Part shown: positions 12,579 through 15,169 of the stretch, piece by piece
How the letters are laid out: each line of letters begins with the position of its first letter
Position numbering within the stretch: the stretch's first letter is position 1
Source of the DNA: Bacteroidales bacterium
GTDB lineage: Bacteria; Bacteroidota; Bacteroidia; Bacteroidales; UBA7960
Reading direction: 5' to 3'
Length of the DNA stretch: 15,169 bases
NCBI GenBank assembly: GCA_007128045.1
Contig: SKYG01000199.1
Location: forward strand, 1-15,169
Notes under the pieces: generated by a model
Told to the model about the DNA's origin: nothing
Seen by the model: the letters and a program-made list of their open reading frames with translations, nothing else
The model's database searches: none
Position numbers and translations under genes: made by a program

Positions 12579-14099
12579 ATGGAAATGCGAAAAATAAAGA
12601 GGGCTCTGATATCTGTATACCACAAGGAGCCTGCCCGTAAGTTGATTGAGAGTCTTAACAGTCAGGGTTGTGAGTTGTATTCTACGGGCGGAACACATAC
12701 CTGGATTCAGGAACTTGGGATACCTGTGAAGGCCATTGATGAGATTACCTCCTATCCTTCTATACTGGGGGGGCGTGTGAAAACCCTTCATCCTTCGGTA
12801 TTTGGTGGAATCCTGGCCAGGCGGGGTCTTAAGTCTGATCAGGAACAGGTGGAACAACATCAAATACCACTTTTTGATATGGTTGTGGTTGATCTGTATC
12901 CGTTTGAAGAAACCCTGGCCAGTGGTGGTAGCCATGACGACATGATTGAGAAAATTGATATTGGTGGGATATCGTTGATCCGGGCTGCTGCGAAGAATTA
13001 TCTCGATGTTACTGTAGTTCCCTCTGCTGAATACTTTGACCATGTTTCAGCCCTGCTGCAATCTGGCCATGGGGAGATTACACTTGCTGAAAGGAAGAAG
13101 TTAGCTGCTGCTGCATTTGATGTTTCCTCATACTATGATACGGCCATATTCCATTACCTTCAGGGTGAGGAGCAGCAGGTGTTTAAATATGATGTCAGGC
13201 CCTCCATGTTGCTAAGGTACGGAGAGAACCCACATCAACAGGGAAGTTTTTTCGGACAACTGGACAGGAATTTTGAGCAACTTAATGGCAAGTCATTATC
13301 ATACAATAATTTACTTGATATTGATGCCGCGATCGCGTTAATGGCTGATTTCTCTGATCCATGTTTTGCCATCATCAAGCATACCAATGTTTGTGGAATC
13401 GCCGTTAGAGATGACCTTGCCGGGGCCTGGAAGGCGGCTTTGGAAGGTGATCCGGTTTCTGCCTTCGGAGGAATAATAATTACCAACAGACCAGTTACAA
13501 AAGATGTAGCCATCTCAATAAGCGATTTGTTTTATGAAGTCCTGCTTGCACCAAGCTTTAAAGAAGACAGCCTCGACATCCTGAGGCAGAAGAAAAATCG
13601 CATCATACTTAAAACAAAGCACATACCCGGGTCGGATGCCGGATTCCGATCGGTTCTTAACGGCATACTTTGGCAAACAGCTGACAGAGGCAGCGTGGCG
13701 AAAGAGCAATGGCATCATGCTACCCGCGTTGTACCCTCTGAATTAGAGGCAACAGACCTGTTTTTTGCCAACATTGTGGTTAAACATTTGAAATCCAATG
13801 CCATCTCACTGGTCAGGAATAAACAGCTCCTTGGTATAGGGGCGGGACAAACATCCAGGGTTGATGCCTTGAAACAGGCCATTGCAAAGGCCAGAGCCTT
13901 TGGCCATGACCTGAATGGAGCCGTGATGGCCTCCGACGCTTTTTTCCCGTTCCCCGACTGTGTTGAAATAGCTTATGAGGCAGGAATTACATCCGTGATA
14001 CAACCTGGTGGTTCCGTTAAAGACCAGGAATCGATCGACTATTGTGATAAAACGGGCATGTCGATGGTGTTTACAGGAAGGCGTCATTTTAAACATTAA
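12579..14099 (+). CDS. purH: bifunctional AICAR formyltransferase / IMP cyclohydrolase PurH
   Basis: PurH carries out the last two steps of IMP synthesis in the cytoplasm: formylation of AICAR with 10-formyltetrahydrofolate, then ring closure. From ATG 12579 it has 506 residues, close to the family's normal length. The N-terminal cyclohydrolase half shows ALISVYHK, STGGT (35-39), SYPSILGGRVKTLHP, DLYPFEET and DIGGISLIRAAAKNY. The C-terminal transformylase half (from about 195) shows LRYGENPHQ (G215-Q220), IIKHTNVCG with the catalytic pair K267-H268, EGDPVSAFGG, VVKHLKSNAI, GAGQTSRVDA and the ending SDAFFPFPD, QPGGSVKDQ and FTGRRHFKH. Both activities look intact. ATG 12585 and TTG 12570 are less likely starts. 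mreB follows after 20 bases, so they are probably cotranscribed. Confidence 0.97.
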   Translation: MEMRKIKRALISVYHKEPARKLIESLNSQGCELYSTGGTHTWIQELGIPVKAIDEITSYPSILGGRVKTLHPSVFGGILARRGLKSDQEQVEQHQIPLFDMVVVDLYPFEETLASGGSHDDMIEKIDIGGISLIRAAAKNYLDVTVVPSAEYFDHVSALLQSGHGEITLAERKKLAAAAFDVSSYYDTAIFHYLQGEEQQVFKYDVRPSMLLRYGENPHQQGSFFGQLDRNFEQLNGKSLSYNNLLDIDAAIALMADFSDPCFAIIKHTNVCGIAVRDDLAGAWKAALEGDPVSAFGGIIITNRPVTKDVAISISDLFYEVLLAPSFKEDSLDILRQKKNRIILKTKHIPGSDAGFRSVLNGILWQTADRGSVAKEQWHHATRVVPSELEATDLFFANIVVKHLKSNAISLVRNKQLLGIGAGQTSRVDALKQAIAKARAFGHDLNGAVMASDAFFPFPDCVEIAYEAGITSVIQPGGSVKDQESIDYCDKTGMSMVFTGRRHFKH

Positions 14100-14119
14100 T
14101 TCTTTTAATATGTCATTCG

Positions 14120-15142
14120 ATGGGATTATTCTCTTTTCTTACTAAAGAAATTGCTATTGATTTGGGTACGGCGAACACCATTATCATTCATAATGATAAG
14201 GTAGTTGTTGAAGAGCCTTCAATAGTTGCAATAGATCGTGTTAGCGGAAAAATTATTGCCGTTGGCAAACAAGCCATGATGATGCATGGCAAAACGCACG
14301 AAAATATACGGACACTCAGACCATTGCGAGATGGTGTTATTGCTGATTTCCAGGCCGCTGAATCTATGATACGGGCAATGATCAAGATGATTGACACCAA
14401 AAAACCGATGTTCCCGCCATCTTTGAAAATGGTTATTTGTATACCTTCAGGGATCACTGAAGTGGAGGAACGGGCAGTAAGAGATAGTTGCGAGCAGGCT
14501 GGTGCAAAGGATGTCAGGCTTATTCACGAACCTATGGCAGCTGCAATAGGAATCGGTATCGATGTACTGGAACCTGTAGGCAACATAATTATTGATGTTG
14601 GAGGTGGTACAACAGAAATAGCCGTTATAGCACTGGGCGGTATTGTGTGCAATAAATCCATCAGGATAGCAGGCGACGACTTTACAGCTGATATCATGGA
14701 ATTCATGAGAAAACAGCATAACATACTGATCGGAGAACGAACAGCTGAAAAGATAAAGATAGAAATCGGTTCAGCCCTTTCGGAACTTGACAATCCGCCT
14801 CCTGATATTGCTGTACATGGGAGGGATATGATGACCGGTATTCCCAAAGAGATAAAGATTGGCTATGCAGAAGTAGCTCATGCATTGGATAAATCGATTT
14901 CAAAGATTGAAGCGGCAGTTATGAATGCCCTGGAGATGACGCCTCCGGAACTGGCGGCAGATATCTTTAAAACAGGTATTTATATGGCCGGTGGGGGCTC
15001 ACTACTTAGAGGTCTTGACAAAAGGATTGCCATGAAAACCAGGCTGGCAGTTCATGTTGCAGAAGACCCATTGCGGGCAGTTGCTCGTGGTACCGGAATT
15101 GCACTTAAGAACTTCGACAGGTTCCCATTCCTGATCAAATAA
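14120..15142 (+). CDS. mreB: rod shape-determining actin homologue MreB
   Basis: MreB forms ATP-dependent filaments under the inner membrane that guide sidewall peptidoglycan synthesis with MreC, MreD, RodA and PBP2. The 340-residue protein is full length. ATP-site motifs of the actin/Hsp70 fold are present: DLGTANT at 14-20, DVGGGTTEIAVI from D159, and MAGGGSLLRG from M289. RPLRDGVIADF, PSGITEVEERAV and HEPMAAAIGIG are typical MreB phrases. The N-terminus MGLFSFLTKE is short and hydrophobic and could help membrane contact. The ATG at 14120 is the only sensible start; an ATG at 14110 is out of frame. The gap to purH is 20 bases with no promoter motif. After the stop, 27 bases of AT-rich sequence reach the window end; mreC would be expected next. 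Confidence 0.97.
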   Translation: MGLFSFLTKEIAIDLGTANTIIIHNDKVVVEEPSIVAIDRVSGKIIAVGKQAMMMHGKTHENIRTLRPLRDGVIADFQAAESMIRAMIKMIDTKKPMFPPSLKMVICIPSGITEVEERAVRDSCEQAGAKDVRLIHEPMAAAIGIGIDVLEPVGNIIIDVGGGTTEIAVIALGGIVCNKSIRIAGDDFTADIMEFMRKQHNILIGERTAEKIKIEIGSALSELDNPPPDIAVHGRDMMTGIPKEIKIGYAEVAHALDKSISKIEAAVMNALEMTPPELAADIFKTGIYMAGGGSLLRGLDKRIAMKTRLAVHVAEDPLRAVARGTGIALKNFDRFPFLIK

Positions 15143-15169
15143 TTTTAACAAATAACGCTGCCAATACTC

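Noticed and set aside
12510..13043. 177-residue minus-strand frame antisense to purH
   Set aside because: Shadow of the purH codons; no domain, no start signal, and purH is certain on the plus strand.

Overview
The window is chromosomal DNA of a member of the Bacteroidota, probably a free-living or anaerobic Bacteroidales/Marinilabiliales-like lineage (lineage is inference). Three things point there. First, eight of nine apparent transcription units are preceded by the Bacteroidota -7 promoter element TAnnTTTG, and Shine-Dalgarno sequences are poor or absent. Second, there are two proteins with C-terminal modules like the type IX secretion sorting domain, and a carboxypeptidase-regulatory-domain/plug/beta-barrel outer membrane protein. 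Third, purH is followed directly by mreB, an order I know from Bacteroidota.

Layout. 1-306: C-terminal end of a secreted protein (5' end outside the window). 556-1452: a secreted 298-residue protein with a type A-like sorting domain. 1590-2501: nadA, quinolinate synthase. 2511-2666: a start-less remnant that reads as the last turns of a parallel beta-helix protein, squeezed between nadA and the convergent gene. 2663-3574 (minus): sugar-phosphate nucleotidyltransferase, with a tandem-repeat-bearing leader. 3793-6273: TonB-dependent-receptor-like outer membrane protein. 6470-7894: two-gene operon of a membrane-anchored ComEC-type metallo-beta-lactamase fused to a ComEA-type helix-hairpin-helix, plus a DUF3006 protein. 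8079-10235: large exported di-heme c-type cytochrome of a family I do not recognise. 10283-11521: MFS transporter. 11552-12445 (minus): YitT-family membrane protein, diverging from purH. 12579-14099 and 14120-15142: purH and mreB.

How the genes fit together. Most are independent housekeeping or envelope genes, each with its own promoter-like motif. Real operons are purH-mreB (probably continuing into mreC beyond the window) and the ComEC-like/DUF3006 pair. The cytochrome and MFS genes are adjacent and codirectional but have separate promoter-like motifs, so a shared job is only a hypothesis.

There is no clear mobile element, CRISPR array, rRNA or tRNA. No intergenic gap exceeds 300 bases; the longest is 307-555. 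I do not see a complete new multi-gene system. The strongest leads are the ComEC/ComEA-like fusion with DUF3006, the unrecognised di-heme protein beside the MFS transporter, the beta-helix gene remnant, and several precise intergenic dyads and repeats.
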